From contig NZ_MEHJ01000001.1 of assembly GCF_001746415.1 (NCBI RefSeq), forward strand, positions 7,818,501 through 7,882,500: a DNA stretch of 64,000 nucleotides, written 5' to 3'. The notes beneath the pieces were generated by a model, which was given only the letters and a program-made list of their open reading frames with translations, made no database searches and was not told where the DNA came from. The position numbers and the translations under genes were made by a program. Of the stretch, positions 61,846 to 64,000 are shown piece by piece (the stretch's first letter is position 1; each line of letters opens with the position of its first letter). The DNA is from Streptomyces agglomeratus. Lineage in GTDB: Bacteria; Actinomycetota; Actinomycetes; Streptomycetales; Streptomycetaceae.

Positions 61846-64000
61846 TCACTTCTCTTCGGCGCACAGATCGATGTACGGCTCGGTCGGGCCGACGTGGTCG
61901 AGCCATTCCTCAGGCGTGAGCCCCGAGCCGGTCCAGCGGCACAGCACCTCGCCCCAGTCGATGGCGCCCACCCGCCACAGCTCGACCGGTCCGGCGGGCC
62001 GGTCGCCCTCGCGGCCGCGCGGTGACCGGGTAATTCCGGCCAGCACGTCGCCGTTCGGCGACCAGCGCAGGTGGAGGATCTCGTCCGTGCCGGAGACCCG
62101 GAGCTCGGGCAGGGCGAGGTCGCCTGTGGCCGCGTCCCGTACGGAGACCCGGTCGCCGTACCCGACCGCGACCCGGCCGCCGTCGGGCGACAGCGCGATC
62201 GAGGACGGCGCGGTCAGGGCGCCGGTAAGCCGCAGCGGCGGGCGCGTCTCGCGGAGGTCGGCGTTGAGGAAGCGTACGGTGTTGCCCCGGCCGAGCAGGG
62301 CCACCCGCGAGCCGTCCCGGCTCCAGGCGAACCGGTGGACCCCCGGGGTGTCGACCGCCTTGGTGGTGCGGGCCACGAGGTCCACGAGGACGAGACGGGC
62401 GTCGTCGGCACCGGCCCGCTCCAGTGCGAGGGCAAGCGGCCGGCTCTCGTGCAGGGTCAGGCCGAGCCCCTCGCTCGGGCCGAGCGGGACGGTGCCCACC
62501 GGTTTCCACGTACGGGTGGACCACAGGTACAGGGGCCCGTCGACGTGCCGGGCCACGAGCAGGTCCTCGCCCGGGACGAAGCCCACGCCGACGGCGATGC
62601 GATGGGCGCTGGAGGTGGTGCCCCGGTCGGCGCCGGGCGGCTCGAGGTCCCGCAGCCAAGTCCCGTCCCGACGCCAGACGGCGATCTTGGCGGATCCTTC
62701 GAACTGTCCGGCGGTGGCCACGTACACGGGGGAGGAGGCCGCGTCGTTGATGAAGTGGCCCGCCGACTTGTACTCCTCGAGGGTCGGGTACTCGGCCATG
62801 GCGGGGTTTCGCTGGTAGGCGAGAGGTTCCGGGCGCACCCTGCGAAGGCCATAGGACAGTTCCCCGCTGACGCTCGTGAGCAGCAGCGAACCGTCCTTGT
62901 CGAAGGTCGCGGTGCTCGACGCTCCGCCGGGGAGCATTCCGAGCGGCCCGGGGCGGCGGTCCAGCAGGCCAACCCAGCCGTCGCGGCCGACCGCGACGAC
63001 GGTGAACAACTCGCCGACCGCGGCGGCGCTCGCCGCTCCGCCGCGGGGCCGTTCCAGTCCCCGGCTCGAAGCCGCGTCGCCGCCGGTGCCCAGTGGGACC
63101 AGTGCGGTACCTCCGTCGCCCGCGATGACGACGCTTCCGCTGTGCTCGATCATGACCTTCGGCTGGTCGGCCAGTCCGCCGACGGGGTAGTCGAGCGGGC
63201 GTTTCCGCTGCCGGTCCCAGGCGAACACGCCGCGCGGGGTGGCGAGGACCACCAGTTCGTCGTTGGCCCCGACGGCGGTCGCCTGGCCCGGGATGTCCTC
63301 GTCCGCGATCTCCGACTTGACCTTGTGGGTGTTCAGGCCGACCGAGACCACCTTGTTGTCGTCAAGGAGCAGGACGGCCCGCTCCTCGCCCGGCAGTTGG
63401 CCGGAGACCCACACGCTCGGCGCTACCGCCGCGTCGAGGACCCGCCAGTGGACCTGTGAGGCACCGCCGGGACCCGACCTGCGGCAGCCGGACTCCTCGC
63501 GCGTGAGCACATCGAACTGGGCGATCGTGCCGTCGCTGCGCACCTCGACCAGCCGGTTTCCGAGCTCGGTGAACGCCGTCGCCACCCGGTACGTGTCCGG
63601 GCCCGCACAGCTCGCCTCCGGCAGGGTTCCGAGCGGCTCGGGTACGGGGCCCTGCGCCGAGTACAGACGGATCCCATCCCCGGCCTCGGCGGCAAGGAGT
63701 CCGGCCTCCGGGCTGAACACCAGCTTGCCGACCTCGGCCGGGACCCTGCCCAGCGCCTTGCCGGTCCGCAGGTCCCACGACTTGAGGTATGGATCGTCCC
63801 CCGTGGTGTACACCCGGTTCCGTTCGTCGTCGACGGCGACGCTGTCCACGCTGCCGGGGCTCGCCTTCCAGGCCAGCCGCAGACCGGAGTTGGTCTCCAG
63901 GACGTCCCGCATGGCCTGCTCGGCGTTGGGGGTGCCGGGGTCAATCCGCTCCCCGGCCAGCGCGAGCAGCCCCGCCAGCCTGGGCTCCGTGCCACGCCGC
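61846..64000 (-). CDS. nSTAND/WD40-type protein, C-terminal part (partial)
   Basis: Open to the right window edge. The first visible residues (EPRLAGLLALAGERI, TPNAEQAMRDVLETNSG) are the hinge that precedes the WD40 propeller in nSTAND1-type conflict ATPases. Then follow numerous blades with SPEAGLLAAEAGDGIRL, FAWSRDGSRVALLGRG, IALSPDGGRVAVGYGDRVSV and LRWSPNGDVLAGI. The ATPase and any effector lie outside the window. It is the first visible gene of the five-gene minus-strand operon. This identification rests on architecture only. Confidence 0.6.
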   Translation of the reverse strand, partial: RRGTEPRLAGLLALAGERIDPGTPNAEQAMRDVLETNSGLRLAWKASPGSVDSVAVDDERNRVYTTGDDPYLKSWDLRTGKALGRVPAEVGKLVFSPEAGLLAAEAGDGIRLYSAQGPVPEPLGTLPEASCAGPDTYRVATAFTELGNRLVEVRSDGTIAQFDVLTREESGCRRSGPGGASQVHWRVLDAAVAPSVWVSGQLPGEERAVLLLDDNKVVSVGLNTHKVKSEIADEDIPGQATAVGANDELVVLATPRGVFAWDRQRKRPLDYPVGGLADQPKVMIEHSGSVVIAGDGGTALVPLGTGGDAASSRGLERPRGGAASAAAVGELFTVVAVGRDGWVGLLDRRPGPLGMLPGGASSTATFDKDGSLLLTSVSGELSYGLRRVRPEPLAYQRNPAMAEYPTLEEYKSAGHFINDAASSPVYVATAGQFEGSAKIAVWRRDGTWLRDLEPPGADRGTTSSAHRIAVGVGFVPGEDLLVARHVDGPLYLWSTRTWKPVGTVPLGPSEGLGLTLHESRPLALALERAGADDARLVLVDLVARTTKAVDTPGVHRFAWSRDGSRVALLGRGNTVRFLNADLRETRPPLRLTGALTAPSSIALSPDGGRVAVGYGDRVSVRDAATGDLALPELRVSGTDEILHLRWSPNGDVLAGITRSPRGREGDRPAGPVELWRVGAIDWGEVLCRWTGSGLTPEEWLDHVGPTEPYIDLCAEEK

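Noticed and set aside
1..64000. tRNA, rRNA or riboswitch genes
   Set aside because: I saw no cloverleaf with CCA-proximal conserved TTC region, no rRNA blocks and no recognisable riboswitch cores. A covariance search was not possible.

Overview
The window is high-GC actinobacterial DNA and almost certainly comes from a Streptomyces. The supporting evidence is a rodlin-like secreted protein, a WhiB-family regulator, several small protein families that are common in Streptomyces, and pervasive G/C third-position codon bias. The density of insertion sequences, truncated genes and single-base frameshifts is typical of an accessory chromosome arm or a large linear plasmid rather than the chromosome core.

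Layout. Positions 1-0.6 kb hold a broken Doc/Fic-like gene fused end to end with a truncated rodlin. Positions 1.0-6.1 kb hold a compact, intact five-gene plus-strand operon: an SbnA-like PLP synthase, an AurF-like di-iron N-oxygenase, an SbnB-like dehydrogenase, an atypical carbamoyltransferase and a PrmC-like methyltransferase. It plausibly makes an N-oxidised and/or carbamoylated 2,3-diaminopropionate-derived small molecule. A YbdK-type carboxylate-amine ligase converges on it (6.2-7.3 kb). Positions 7.5-9.45 kb are IS debris, including an in-frame chimera of an IS630 transposase N-terminus and a lasso-peptide cyclase fragment. Positions 9.4-18.1 kb hold a clean polyol/sugar module: a GAF/AAA/Fis regulator lacking the sigma54 GAFTGA loop, its probable direct-repeat operator, a zinc alcohol dehydrogenase and a GlpVPQST-like ABC importer with two asymmetric ATPases.

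Positions 18.1-25.4 kb are a decayed zone: remnants of a graspetide (ATP-grasp plus PIMT-like methyltransferase) locus split by an IS3 element, then broken MerR, cupin, GlsB and ligase genes. One intact secreted ricin-type lectin lies inside it. Positions 25.6-33.6 kb hold a membrane-anchored P-loop/TPR protein (frameshifted), hypothetical genes, an acetyltransferase, a lysine-rich DNA-binding protein, a WhiB regulator and a berberine-bridge-type FAD oxidase.

Positions 33.6-45.5 kb are an IS graveyard with nested IS701 and IS630 insertions, IS110, IS256 and IS5 pieces. Truncated MFS, helicase-associated and I36-inhibitor genes lie among them. An alpha/beta hydrolase here is enclosed by 34-bp inverted repeats, and a pentapeptide-repeat gene carries an in-frame amber codon. 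Positions 45.7-48.5 kb hold an exported polymorphic toxin (coiled coil, HINT, RNase A-like tip) with a downstream immunity candidate.

After more IS elements (48.5-52.6 kb), the right end is a conflict/defence-like island on the minus strand. It holds a bNACHT NTPase (52.6-55.6 kb), two degenerate small genes, and a tightly spaced operon that runs from the right edge. In transcription order the operon encodes an nSTAND/WD40-type protein (partial), a beta-propeller lipoprotein, a poly(A)-polymerase/CCA-type nucleotidyltransferase, a protein of unknown family and a SLATT two-TM protein. The co-occurrence of a Pol-beta-fold nucleotidyltransferase that is not a CD-NTase with a SLATT membrane effector is the best candidate here for an undescribed system.
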